Positions 34,978-46,367 are shown, counted from the first letter of the stretch. The stretch is DNA of 64,000 nucleotides from Otis tarda (GCA_026413225.1 JAPMTP010000107.1:84412-148411), one strand, 5' to 3'. A program made the numbers and translations. Notes: generated by a model from the letters alone, not told the origin.

Positions 34978-35013
34978 AACCGTCACACCAAGCTCACACA
35001 ACACCTCACACCA
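34973..35013. other. fold-back junction of palindrome (CA-rich filler)
   Basis: Between the last + oriented unit and the first - oriented unit lie about 35 bp of CA-rich sequence (CTCACACAACCGTCACACC, then CTCACACAACACCTCACACC) not found in the 744-bp units. This is where orientation flips and is the likely rejoining point of the inversion. Confidence 0.8.
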
Positions 35014-35191
35014 ACACTTCTCATCAGCTAAAGCCGGCTGCCCGGAGGAAAAAAAAGTCTATGAAGATAGTAGAAGGCACGATTGTTTCCGCACGAGAAG
35101 GCTCTCGTCTCGCTCTTTCCCGCAGAGCTCCGGGGATCCGGACGAGGAGGCTCTCTGCCTTCGCTGCACAACTTGAACCGCGAAAGCCGCA
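35013..35191 (-). repeat. truncated 744-bp unit with internal deletion
   Basis: This first - oriented unit lacks about 386 bp (roughly two sub-monomers): GCACGAGAAG at 35,091-35,100 is joined directly to GCTCTCGTCTCGCTC, segments that lie at 35,449-35,458 and 35,845 in the next unit. It also carries the GCTAAAGCCGGCTGCC variant seen in inverted form at 34,415-34,440. Confidence 0.85.
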
Positions 35192-38100
35192 ATGATCTTC
35201 GTCCAAGCTGCGCAGAAGCAGCAAAGCACTAAAACAGCAAACGTCTGGCCAAACTCTCACTTGAAAAGGGTCAGCACGGAAAGCTCTTGCTGCTCTTCAC
35301 TCGCTCTTGGTAACGGCCCCGCCGGCGCAGAAGCATTGCGACTCTTCGCTTCCCTGGATGATTTGCTCACCAACACTTCTCATCAGCCACAGCCGGCTGC
35401 CCGGAGAAAAAAAGGGCTGTGAAGATCCTAGAAGGCACGAGTGTTGCCGCACGAGAAGTGCCTGCTCCGGAGGCTTCTTGCTAGCAGCACGAAAGGCACA
35501 CGAACATTGTATCTCTGTGCTGCTTTCCTGAACAGCTTGCGCTGGGACAGATACAATGGTGTTTTCCAAGCTGTCCGGGGTGGTGAGGCACTAAAAGTGC
35601 GGATGTCTGGCGACTCTCCAACACGAGAACCGGCTGCTCTGAAAGCCCTTACTGCTCTTCACGTGCGCTTTCTAGCAGATCTACGGACACACAAACGTCG
35701 AGCCCCTTCGCTATCCTACACAGCTAGCACACTGGCAGTTACCGTCAGCTTGGAACCAGCCGCGCAGAAGGAAGGCGTCCTCCAACCGACGAACAGCGGA
35801 TGCTCGCCGGCACACGCGAGCTGGCCGCACTCGAAGCTCTCGCGGCTCTCGTCTCGCTCTTTCCCGCAGAGCTCCGGGGATCCGGACGACGAGGCTCTCT
35901 GCCTTCGCTGCACAACTTGAACCGCGAAAGCCGCAATGATCTTTGTCCAAGCTGCGCAGAAGCAGCAAAGCACTAAAACAGCAAACGTCTGGCCAAACTC
36001 TCACTTGAAAAGGGTCAGCACGGAAAGCTCTTGCTGCTCTTCACTCGCTCTTGGTAACGGCCCCGCCGGCGCAGAAGCATTGCGACTCTTCGCTTCCCTG
36101 GATGATTTGCTCACCAACACTTCTCATCAGCCACAGCCAGCTGCCCGGAGAAAAAAAGGGCTGTGAAGATCCTAGAAGGCACGAGTGTTGCCGCACGAGA
36201 AGTGCCTGCTCCGGAGGCTTCTTGCTAGCAGCACGAAAGGCACACGAACATTGTATCTCTGTGCTGCTTTCCTGAACAGCTTGCGCTGGGACAGATACAA
36301 TGGTGTTTTCCAAGCTGTCCGGGGTGGTGAGGCACTAAAAGTGCGGATGTCTGGCGACTCTCCAACACGAGAACCGGCTGCTCTGAAAGCCCTTACTGCT
36401 CTTCACGTGCGCTTTCTAGCAGATCTACGGACACACAAACGTCGAGCCCCTTCGCTATCCTACACAGCTAGCACACTGGCAGTTACCGTCAACTTGGAAC
36501 CAGCCGCGCAGAAGGAAGGCGTCCTCCAACCGACGAACAGCGGATGCTCGCCGGCACACGCGAGCTGGCCGCACTCGAAGCTCTCGCGGCTCTCGTCTCG
36601 CTCTTTCCCGCAGAGCTCCGGGGATCCGGACGAGGAGGCTCTCTGCCTTCGCTGCACAACTTGAACCGCGAAAGCCGCAATGATCTTCGTCCAAGCTGCG
36701 CAGAAGCAGCAAAGCACTAAAACAGCAAACGTCTGGCCAAACTCTCACTTGAAAAGGGTCAGCACGGAAAGCTCTTGCTGCTCTTCACTCGCTCTTGGTA
36801 ACGGCCCCGCCGGCGCAGAAGCATTGCGACTCTTCGCTTCCCTGGATGATTTGCTCACCAACACTTCTCATCAGCCACAGCCAGCTGCCCGGAGAAAAAA
36901 AGGGCTGTGAAGATCCTAGAAGGCACGAGTGTTGCCGCACGAGAAGTGCCTGCTCCGGAGGCTTCTTGCTAGCAGCACGAAAGGCACACGAACATTGTAT
37001 CTCTGTGCTGCTTTCCTGAACAGCTTGCGCTGGGACAGATACAATCGTGTTTTCCAAGCTGTCCGGGGTGGTGAGGCACTAAAAGTGCGGATGTCTGGCG
37101 ACTCTCCAACACGAGAACCGGCTGCTCTGAACGCCCTTACTGCTCTTCACGTGCGCTTTCTAGCAGATCTACGGACACACAAACGTCGAGCCCCTTCGCT
37201 ATCCTACACAGCTAGCACACTGGCAGTTACCGTCAACTTGGAACCAGCCGCGCAGAAGGAAGTCGTCCTCCAACCGACGAACAGCGGATGCTCGCCGGCA
37301 CACGCGAGCTGGCCGCACTCGAAGCTCTCGCGGCTCTCGTCTCGCTCTTTCCCGCAGAGCTCCGGGGATCCGGACGAGGAGGCTCTCTGCCTTCGCTGCA
37401 CAACTTGAACCGCGAAAGCCGCAATGATCTTTGTCCAAGCTGCGCAGAAGCAGCAAAGCACTAAAACAGCAAACGTCTGGCCAAACTCTCACTTGAAAAG
37501 GGTCAGCACGGAAAGCTCTTGCTGCTCTTCACTCGCTCTTGGTAACGGCCCCGCCGGCGCAGAAGCATTGCGACTCTTCGCTTCCCTGGATGATTTGCTC
37601 ACCAACACTTCTCATCAGCCACAGCCAGCTGCCCGGAGAAAAAAGGGCTGTGAAGATCCTAGAAGGCACGAGTGTTGCCGCACGAGAAGTGCCTGCTCCG
37701 GAGGCTTCTTGCTAGCAGCACGAAAGGCACACGAACATTGTATCTCTGTGCTGCTTTCCTGAACAGCTTGCGCTGGGACAGATACAATGGTGTTTTCCAA
37801 GCTGTCCGGGGTGGTGAGGCACTAAAAGTGCGGATGTCTGGCGACTCTCCAACACGAGAACCGGCTGCTCTGAACGCCCTTACTGCTCTTCACGTGCGCT
37901 TTCTAGCAGATCTACGGACACACAAACGTCGAGCCCCTTCGCTATCCTACACAGCTAGCACACTGGCAGTTACCGTCAACTTGGAACCAGCCGCGCAGAA
38001 GGAAGGCGTCCTCCAACCGACGAACAGCGGATGCTCGCCGGCACACGCGAGCTGGCCGCACTCGAAGCTCTCGCGGCTCTCGTCTCGCTCTTTCCCGCAG

Positions 38101-39887
38101 AGCTCCGGGGATCCGGACGACGAGGCTCTCTGCCTTCGCTGCACAACTTGAACCGCGAAAGCCGCAATGATCTTTGTCCAAGCTGCGCAGAAGCAGCAAA
38201 GCACTAAAACAGCAAACGTCTGGCCAAACTCTCACTTGAAAAGGGTCAGCACGGAAAGCTCTTGCTGCTCTTCACTCGCTCTTGGTAACGGCCCCGCCGG
38301 CGCAGAAGCATTGCGACTCTTCGCTTCCCTGGATGATTTGCTCACCAACACTTCTCATCAGCCACAGCCGGCTGCCCGGAGAAAAAAAGGGCTGTGAAGA
38401 TCGTAGAAGGCACGAGTGTTGCCGCAAGAGAAGTGCCTGCTCCGGAGGCTTCTTGCTAGCAGCACGAAAGGCACACGAACATTGTATCTCTGTGCTGCTT
38501 TCCTGAACAGCTTGCGCTGGGACAGGTCCAATCGTGTTTTCCAAGCTGTCCGGGGTGGTGAGGCACTAAAAGTGCGGGTGTCTGGCGACTCTCCAGCACG
38601 AGAACCGGCTGCTCTGAAAGCCCTTACTGCTCTTCACGTGCGCTTTCTAGCAGATCTACGGACACACAAACGTCGAGCCCCTTCGCTATCCTACACAGCT
38701 AGCACACTGGCAGTTACCGTCAGCTTGGAACCAGCCGCGCAGAAGGAAGGCGTCCTCCAACCGACGAACAGCGGATGCTCGCCGGCACACGCGAGCTGGC
38801 CGCACTCGAAGCTCTCGCGGCTCTCGTCTCGCTCTTTCCCGCAGAGCTCCGGGGATCCGGACGACGAGGCTCTCTGCCTTCGCTGCACAACTTGAACCGC
38901 GAAAGCCGCAATGATCTTCGTCCAAGCTGCGCAGAAGCAGCAAAGCACTAAAACAGCAAACGTCTGGCCAAACTCTCACTTGAAAAGGGTCAGCACGGAA
39001 AGCTCTTGCTGCTCTTCACTCGCTCTTGGTAACGGCCCCGCCGGCGCAGAAGCATTGCGACTCTTCGCTTCCCTGGATGATTTGCTCACCAACACTTCTC
39101 ATCAGCCACAGCCAGCTGCCCGGAGAAAAAAAGGGCTGTGAAGATCCTAGAAGGCACGAGTGTTGCCGCACGAGAAGTGCCTGCTCCGGAGGCTTCTTGC
39201 TAGCAGCACGAAAGGCACACGAACATTGTATCTCTGTGCTGCTTTCCTGAACAGCTTGCGCTGGGACAGATACAATCGTGTTTTCCAAGCTGTCCGGGGT
39301 GGTGAGGCACTAAAAGTGCGGATGTCTGGCGACTCTCCAACACGAGAACCGGCTGCTCTGAAAGCCCTTACTGCTCTTCACGTGCGCTTTCTAGCAGATC
39401 TACGGACACACAAACGTCGAGCCCCTTCGCTATCCTACACAGCTAGCACACTGGCAGTTACCGTCAACTTGGAACCAGCCGCGCAGAAGGAAGGCGTCCT
39501 CCAACCGACGAACAGCGGATGCTCGCCGGCACACGCGAGCTGGCCGCACTCGAAGCTCTCGCGGCTCTCGTCTCGCTCTTTCCCGCAGAGCTCCGGGGAT
39601 CCGGACGACGAGGCTCTCTGCCTTCGCTGCACAACTTGAACCGCGAAAGCCGCAATGATCTTTGTCCAAGCTGCGCAGAGGCAGCAAAGCACTAAAACAG
39701 CAAACGTCTGGCCAAACTCTCACTTGAAAAGGGTCAACACGGAAAGCTCTTGCTGCTCTTCACTCGCTCTTGGTAACGGCCCCGCCGGCGCAGAAGCATT
39801 GCGACTCTTCGCTTCCCTGGATGATTTGCTCACCAACACTTCTCATCAGCCACAGCCGGCTGCCCGGAGGAGAAAACAGGGGCTACG
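35192..39887 (-). repeat. 744-bp tandem array (tetramer of ancient ~190-bp monomers)
   Basis: Six full periods run between the identical landmark ATGATCTT(C/T)GTCCAAG at 35,192, 35,936, 36,680, 37,424, 38,167, 38,911 and 39,655, with a partial unit to the ERV. Units are almost identical; differences are single bases and one A-run (37,637). Sequence is GC- and CpG-rich. Each unit contains four internal repeats marked by AGCTCTTGCTGCTCTTC-like boxes at 35,282, 35,472, 35,644, 35,835 and again 36,026 (spacings 190, 172, 191, 191). These boxes match the AGCTCTTGCTGCTCCTC box of the outer satellite in the same orientation. Frames stay open within units because 744 is divisible by three, but I see no evidence of coding. 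Confidence 0.95.
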
Positions 39888-39911
39888 AATATCCCCTCAC
39901 AAGGGGATATT
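39888..39911. other. hairpin at right ERV/core junction
   Basis: The 10-bp stems AATATCCCCT and AGGGGATATT flank the loop CACA, mirroring the structure at 34,366-34,389. The adjoining core sequence (GGAGGAGAAAACAGGGGCTACG) is a modified form of the usual unit sequence. Confidence 0.85.
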
Positions 39912-40055
39912 AGGCGCAAATTGCAAAAACTAAGACCTCCTGAAAACAGAGCCTTAGAAAGGTTATTAGAAGAAGCATGGAGAATATTTAGCAATCGAGA
40001 GGAAAGTTACAGGCAAGACGAGAAGAAAATACTAGCAGTGGTAAGAGAAAAATGA
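39888..40055 (+). pseudogene. gag: capsid C-terminal remnant, right ERV
   Basis: This is the same frame as in the left copy, with GDIRRKLQKL and a charged helix, ending at a TGA at 40,053-40,055. It is out of frame with the nucleocapsid segment starting 26 bp downstream. Confidence 0.75.
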
Positions 40056-40080
40056 AAATCGGAAATTTAAAGTTAAACCA

Positions 40081-40205
40081 ATGCGTGGGCTGACGCCTCT
40101 GGGTAGGAATCAATGTGCGATATATAAAAAGCCCGGACACTGGAAGAACGAGTGCCCTGAGCGCCAAAGAACGCTAGATGGCGCCACAATCAAGGGAAAA
40201 CGGTA
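40081..40205 (+). pseudogene. gag: nucleocapsid remnant, right ERV (frameshifted)
   Basis: The zinc knuckle reads CAIYKKPGHWKNEC, lacking the second Cys as in the left copy. A single base is missing near 40,167 (CCAAAGAACG here, CCAAAGGAACG on the ERV strand of the left copy), which separates nucleocapsid from the protease frame. Confidence 0.82.
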
Positions 40206-40211
40206 GCTCAC

Positions 40212-41153
40212 GTGGCTGAAGAAAATTGTCTAGCCGACCTCTCAGTAAAAATAAAGTTAGGGGAAGAACAAAAAGAAATCAAATTTTTAGTAGACACGGG
40301 AGCGACTTATTCTGTTCTGAATCAAGCTTTGATGCTTCTGGAAAATGATTATATTACAGTGAAAGGTGCGACAGGCCAGACTGAAGAGGCTTGCTTTTGC
40401 AGACCCTTAAAATACAAATTGGGGAAGCAAGTGGGGATCCATAAATTTCTGTATATGCCAAATTCTCCAAAGGCCCTTCTTGCTAGGGATTTATTAGAAC
40501 AACTAGAAGCAACAATCAAATTTAAGCAAGGGGAAGTTACTCTGGAGGTAAATGATCACCAATACGTTCAAATTATGAGTCTATCCTTGGTCAGTACCCC
40601 TGCAACAGGAGAAATTGGTGCAAGAATTGTTGACCAAGTATATCCCGGAGTCTGGGCAACCGATATACCGGGACGAGCAAAGAACGCACCACCAACAATA
40701 GTAAAACTAAAGGAGGGACAGAGTGCCATCAGGATCAAACAATACCCACTGAAAATGGAAGATAGGGAAGGAATTTGTCCCATCATAGAGCGGTTCATAG
40801 AACTAAGACTACTAAAAGAATGTGAGTCAGAATTCAATACACCTATGCTTCCAGTTAAGAAACCTGATGGGGCCTATAGGATAGTTCAAGACTTAAGAGC
40901 CATCAACAAAATAACAGCGGACCTATACCCTGTGGTAGCTAACACCTATACCCTATTAACCACGCTAAAACCTGATTTAGCTTGGTTTACGGTCCTAGAT
41001 TTAAAAGATGCTTTCTTTTGCCTCCCTCTCCATGAAGCCAGCCAGAAAATTTTTGCTTTAGCATGGGAAAATCCCAAAAGTGGTCGAAAGACACATGGAC
41101 GGTGTTGCCGCAGGGGTTTAAAAATAGCCCCACAGTTTTTGGGAATCAGCTAG
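40212..41153 (+). pseudogene. pol: protease and RT N-terminal half, right ERV
   Basis: The 313-codon frame has the aspartic protease motif FLVDTGATYSVLN (Asp about residue 28), followed by an RT start with PLKMEDREGICPIIERFI, LPVKKPDGAYRIVQDLRAI and FTVLDLKDAFFCLPLHEA. It ends in a frameshift after ENPKSG that is identical in the left copy. The sequence is nearly the same as the left frame; scattered substitutions include LLEND here for PLEND there. Confidence 0.88.
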
Positions 41154-42454
41154 CAAAGGACTTGGAATCATGGGAACCACCATCAGAAGAAGGGAAGGTG
41201 TTACAATATGTAGACAACCTTCTTATTGCAACCAGAACCAAAGAATCCTGTGTCATTGGGACCGTGAGTCTGTTACATTTCCTAAGACTACAGGGATATC
41301 GGGTTTCTAAGAAAAAGGCACAGGTGTTGTTACAACCCCAGGTCACGTACCTGGGGTACGAGATCAGTGCCGGACAACAGATCCTAGGACAAGCCTGGAA
41401 AGAGGCCATATGCCAAACCCCCCGACCACAAACTATAAAGGAACTACGGACATTCTTAGGAATGACGGGGTGGTGCCGACTTTGGATATGTGCTTATGGT
41501 CTGCTTGTTAAGCCCCTATATTCCCTGATAGCAGCTAACCAAAAGGATCTCCAGTGGGATGCTGAGTCAGATCGAGCCTTCCATCAGCTGAAGAAAGCCC
41601 TGATGTCGGCACCAGCACTGGGACTTCCTGATGTGAGTAAGCCATTTTTTCTATTTTCCCACGAAAAACAAGGAATGGCACTAGGAATATTGGCACAAGA
41701 TTTGGGACCATACAGATGGGCGGTAGCATACTTCTCCAAACAGCTGGATGCCGCTGCGAAAGGGTGGCCCAGCTGTCTGAGAGCAGTAGCAGCTGTCATT
41801 CTAAACATTCAAGAAGCCCGAAAGTTCACTCTAGGCCAGAAAATGACTGTCCTAGTTTCCCATACTGTAGCTGCGGTCCTTGAAGCAAAAGGAGGGCATT
41901 GGCTTTCCCCACAAAGGTTCCTGAAATATCAAGCTATAATGTTGAACAAGGATGATGTTGAAATCGTGACCACAAACATCATCAATCCGGCCTCATTCCT
42001 TGATGGGAACATCGGGGAGCCAGTGAGTCATGACTGCTTGGAAACAATTGAAACCACGTATTCTAGTCAAACGGATCTTAAAGATGTCCCTATCGATGGA
42101 GCCGAACATTGGTTCACCGATGGAAGCAGCTATATGTTAAATGGAAGGCGGCATTCCGGATATGCTGTTACCACTTTCGAAAAGGTGATAGAGTCCAGGC
42201 CACTATCAGGCGACGTCTCGGCCCAAAAGGCCGAGATCATAGCCCTTACCCGAGCCCTGGAGAGAGCCCAGGGAAGGACTGTAAACATTTGGACTGACTT
42301 TAAATATGCCTTTGGGGTGGTACATGCCCATGGAGCAATATGGAAGGAAAGAGGACGGTTAAATTCTCATGGAAAAATCATCAAACACAGAAGAGATTTT
42401 GAAAATCCTGAATGCAGTCCAACTTCCCGAAAAGGTGGCAATTATGCATATTAA
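41063..42454 (+). pseudogene. pol: RT palm-thumb, connection and RNase H, right ERV
   Basis: This is the longest open frame in the window (463 codons). It holds LPQGFKNSPTVFGNQL, the active-site box YVDNLLIA (about residues 49-56, Asn replacing the second catalytic Asp), the thumb with GYRVSKKKAQVLLQPQVTYL, the connection domain and RNase H residues in WFTDGSS, KAEIIALTRAL and WTDFKYAFGV. The first methionine is arbitrary, since the frame is the continuation of the RT frame upstream after a shift. It leaves frame at LNSHGK, before the last RNase H residues. The polymerase would be inactive because of the active-site change. Confidence 0.9.
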
Positions 42455-42899
42455 AGCACACCAGAAAGTGAGCACAGAATTGGAAAGAGGAAATGAGCTG
42501 GCAGATAGGGAAGCAAAACAAGCAGCTAGAGAAACAATCAAGGTAGAGGGTGCGCTAATTCCTGATGGACAGGTATTTCTAGAAGGTAAACCAGAATACA
42601 CAAAGGAAGACGGCAAACTTATTAATGATCTAAAGGGATCATATAATGAGGAAGGGTGGGCCAATTACTACCCCTCACACAGGAGGGTAGTAATTCCCTC
42701 CTACATGATATGGTCAGTAGTCCGAGAAGAACATAGAAAAAGACACTGGGGGGGGGGCGGGCGGGCGGGGCAGAAGCCCTATATAAAGATCTCATCAGGA
42801 AAATAATAGTGCGAAACTTATACACTACCGTTAGACAAGTAAGTCAACAATGTGATCTTTGTCTCCAGACTAATCCTAAAGTTGTAAAAGGGCCGAAAC
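42369..42899 (+). pseudogene. pol: RNase H end and integrase zinc-binding domain, right ERV
   Basis: This frame contains NELADREAKQA of RNase H and EEHRKRHWG of the integrase zinc site. It breaks in an expanded G/C run (42,748-42,771); the CC half of the zinc site (QQCDLCLQTNP, about 42,847-42,880) lies beyond in another frame. The left copy reads through the equivalent run. Confidence 0.85.
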
Positions 42900-43634
42900 T
42901 TGAAAAAAATCGGAAAGGGGAATGGTCCGGGACAACATTGGCAGATTGATTTCTCAGAACTCCCTAGAAAAGGGGGGTACCGATACTTAGTAGTACTTAC
43001 TGATACCTTTTCAGGCTGGCCAGAAGCTTCCCCGTGCAGAACTGCTAAAGCCCGGGAAGTAACCAAAATACTGCTCCAGGAAATAGTACCTAGGTTTGGA
43101 GTCCCAGCGGTAATGTCCTCGGATAGAGGACCACATTTTGTGTCCAGAATAGTACAAGAAATTAGCCACCATCTAGGGATAGATTGGCAATTACATACCT
43201 CTTACCGACCACAATCAAGTGGCCAGGTGGAGAAAATGAATCACCTAATCAAACAACAGATTGTCAAGTTGGGTCAGGAAACTAATCTAACTTGGCCTCA
43301 GTCTTTACCATTAGCTCTTATACAAATACGAACCAGACCAAGAGCAAGAGAAGGGCTTAGTCCATTCAAAATTCTATATGGCCGACCCTATGGGGTACAA
43401 AAGGGAACACCTTCACAAATTGGTGAAGAAATAATGACCTCCTATATGGTGGCACTAAACAAACAATCAAAAAGAATTGAAAAACATGTAATGGGAACAC
43501 GTAGTAGGGGTCTGGATGGGCCTGTTCACGATATACAACCAGGGGACTATATATATGTCTCTTACAGAAAAAACCCCGGAACCACAGAGGACCGGACCTT
43601 TTCAAGTCCTCCTCACCACCTACATGGCAATTAA
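42900..43634 (+). pseudogene. pol: integrase catalytic core, right ERV
   Basis: A 244-codon frame holds the full catalytic core: Asp about residue 17 (WQIDFSELP), Asp about 75 (SSDRGPHF) and Glu about 111 (GQVEKMN), with 35 residues between the last two as in retroviral integrases. YRPQSSGQVEKMNHLIKQQ and LPLALIQIRTRPR are characteristic of the gammaretroviral group. The end frame-shifts at NPGTTED before the C-terminal domain. The six-G run at 42,972-42,977 keeps this copy open where the left copy is broken. Confidence 0.9.
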
Positions 43635-43800
43635 GGTAGAGGGACAGAACTCCTGCATACACCATACTCGGATCAAGAGAGCCTCTGCAACCTTGTGGAA
43701 AGTAACTCCAGACAACAACGAAGACTTGAGACTTAAACTCGTTCGAACGGATAAGGGCAGGAACAATGTGGGTAACAAGTATGTGAGCCAAAAGCAGTAG
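43516..43800 (+). pseudogene. pol: integrase C-terminal domain, right ERV
   Basis: The same sequence as the left copy: TGPFQVLLTTYMAIKVEG and IHHTRIKRA, ending at a stop at 43,800. It is one base out of frame with the catalytic core. Confidence 0.85.
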
Positions 43801-44012
43801 TGAACCGGTGGGACACCACAGCAAAGGATACCGGACAAAGAAACCAGGACCGGCCAGTAACTAATATTGCCCAAATCTGTCATCAGTGCAGTTTATATCT
43901 TATTTGTCATTTTATTATAGGAAATATAAAACCCATTTTAGTAGGTCACAGAAGGCAGTACATTATCTACAGAAGTAGCTGTACTAATCCTCTAGAACAA
44001 CTACATCCTAAA

Positions 44013-44367
44013 ATGACCAATTGTTTAACTGGAATTGTGATTGGGTTTGCAATATTTTCCTGCATTTTACCACTAACTTGTAATCAAAAGGACACCAAAT
44101 GGCCGTGGTCTCACGCCTACCTTGGGTTTACAGGAAGCATGGGACCACCTTTTAAATGGTCGGGCTTAAACTTGGCTGCTGTGGTTATGCACGAAATGGA
44201 AATGTACTCAGGGCATGAGTGGGGCTGGGACAGAGGCAACAGGAATCCTTAATACTACGGTGCCCCCTGTTGTGATCTTCTTGATTAGCTTAGGAATTTT
44301 ATTAATATTAACTATTATGCTGTACCTATGGGTTTGGAGAATGTTTAAGAAAGTAACACTGTCGTAA
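44013..44367 (+). pseudogene. env: env remnant, right ERV
   Basis: A start at 44,013 leads into the hydrophobic signal-like stretch LTGIVIGFAIFSCILPL. About 240 bp later a different frame encodes the membrane anchor and a short basic tail (WRMFKK), stopping at 44,365-44,367. The body of the envelope gene is deleted, as in the left copy, so the deletion predates the palindrome. Confidence 0.75.
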
Positions 44368-45181
44368 CTGTGCCCCCGATCACCAGACCAGACTACGCAG
44401 TCTCTCTCTCACTCCCCCCACCCTCCAAGAGAACAGGGGGAGATAATATAAAGAAAAACGGCTCGAGGTTTGACATAAGGACAGGGAGAAATCCTTAAAG
44501 TTACCGTTACGGGCAAAACAGACTCCTCTTGGGGAAAACTATTCATTTATTACTACAAACAGCAAGATAATGAGACAGAGAACAAGATAACCTCCCTCCA
44601 CCCCTCCCTCTTCCCAAGCTTAACATTATCTCTACTACCTTCCCCTCCCCGAGTTGCACAGGAAAGGGAAGAGGGAATGGGAATGGCGGTCAGTTCATCA
44701 CACGTTGTTTTACGCCGCTGCTTCATGGTTGGGGGAAGACCTCCTCACATTCCTCCCCTGCCCTGTTGTGGGGTCCCTCCCATACATCACAGTCCTTCGT
44801 GAAACTGCTCCGGCGTGGGTCATCTCTTCCACGGAGTGCAGTCTCTCCAGAATGGCTGTCCCAGCGGGCCCTCCACGGGCCGATTTGGGCCCAGTCAGCA
44901 GCCTGGCAAGAGGCCAGAGAGTGAGGCCTGCAAGGCCCATGAGGCCTGTGCCTCCCCCTCTGTGCCTCTGCCCCCGCTCAGCTTCTTCACATCTTCTCTT
45001 CCCTCTTTTTTTTTTTCTTCTGTTTTCCCCTTCTTAAATATGTTATCGCAGAGGCGTTATCACGGAACATTCTGCTACCAATCGGCTCAGCTTTGGCCAG
45101 CAGCGGGTCCGCCCTAGGCCTGGCAGAATCCACTGAACAAAGGGGAGTGACTTCTAGCAGTTTCCTACAGAAGCTACCACA
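44360..45181 (-). mobile_element. second LTR-like insertion, right copy
   Basis: Mirror copy of 29,106-29,925, with the TG start on the minus strand at 45,181 and the CA end at 44,360. It overlaps the last codons of the env remnant. No target-site duplication is seen. It faces inward, toward pol and the core. Confidence 0.7.
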
Positions 45182-45274
45182 TTAGCCCCCCTCCCCTCCC
45201 CCCAACAAAACCGTGTATGATGCTTCATATCATTCAGGGAAACTGTTTAAGTAAAAGAATTTACTTAGTGTGAT

Positions 45275-45285
45275 AAAAAGGGGGA
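45275..45285 (+). other. polypurine tract of right ERV
   Basis: AAAAAGGGGGA immediately precedes the LTR start TGATATAGG at 45,287. Same as the left copy. Confidence 0.75.
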
Positions 45286-45357
45286 TTGATATAGGGGACC
45301 ACGTAGAAATGGGGACAATAAGTTAATCACAACTATATATGTATGCACTTAAAGAAT

Positions 45358-45800
45358 TGCTGTAGTTCAGCCCCAATCGGGACCAGACTACACAGTCTCT
45401 CTCTCACTCCCCGCCCCCAAGAGAACAGGGGGAGATTTGGTAAACAAAAGAAAACCAGGGAAAAAAACCAAACACGTGGGTTGAGATTGAACAAAAAGTA
45501 AATTTAACAGTAATGACAGAAGAAAACAAAACAGTGATGCAATACAAATACAGTATAATGGCTTACAACAAACCTCCACACCTAGTTTCTTCCAAGCAGC
45601 AGGAGGCTCCCTTCAGCACCCTCCTCGCTTATATACTGAGCATGATGTCAGATGGGATGGAACAGCCCTTTGGCTAATTTGGGTAAATTAACCCCAGCTG
45701 TTAGCTAATTAGTTAACTATCCCAGCCATAGGAGCTACCAGCTGCAGTTCTCCACCCAGCTCAGGTAAATATTAGCTCTATCCTAGCCAGAACCAGGACA
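45358..45800 (-). mobile_element. solo LTR (songbird ERV type), right copy
   Basis: 443 bp on the minus strand, flanked by AGAAT at 45,353-45,357 and 45,801-45,805, the complement of the ATTCT duplication in the left arm. The same insertion site in both arms shows that insertion came before the palindrome formed. Its TATA box reads CAGTATATAAG here and CAGTTTATAAG in the left copy. Confidence 0.88.
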
Positions 45801-46294
45801 AGAATATAGTTACAAAACATAGTCACGTAACCATATAGCTTAGAGAAACAATTAATGGAGGAGGAAGTCTGTTTTTTTTTCTTTTCCTGACGAAGGACTC
45901 ATTTGTAAGGAGTGAGAAACAGTCTCGCATTATCTCAAGGGAGTGATTAGAAAGAAGAAGAATTCAAAACCAGGATGGCATGTGTCACAAATACGTCTAT
46001 AAACCTCCTTGCTAAAGGAAAACAGATGGTTAACAAGGACATGAATCAGCTCAAGCTGATAAGAACACTGCAAGCTTGCAGGATCATTGCATTCTAGGCT
46101 AAAGGTGAAAAGTACACCATGAAGAAGACCTACGGCCTTCATCCCAAAGACCACCAAAGACCCCTGCCCACAATTATTGGGAGAATTTGCGCAAGCGCGA
46201 AGGACTGATAAGCTAATTAGCATACGAAGCAAGAGTAGGTGGGTTTAGGTAATGAATATGTCTAGGCGTCAATTGAATATTCATTGTTTTATTG

Positions 46295-46300
46295 TATAAA
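46295..46300 (+). promoter_or_regulatory. LTR TATA box, right ERV
   Basis: TATAAA in ATTGTATAAAAATGGG, about 70 bp upstream of the poly(A) signal. It would direct transcription into the right satellite array. Confidence 0.6.
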
Positions 46301-46367
46301 AATGGGACGGTTTTCTACCTCGGGCATGCACGCTTGTGGTGGAGCGATCCCCCGTGCATCTGCACGC

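Noticed and set aside
35441-39639. A 159-codon frame present in each 744-bp unit
   Set aside because: It is kept open because the unit length is a multiple of three and the units are near-identical. Frames on the opposite strand are equally open, and no domain or codon pattern is visible.
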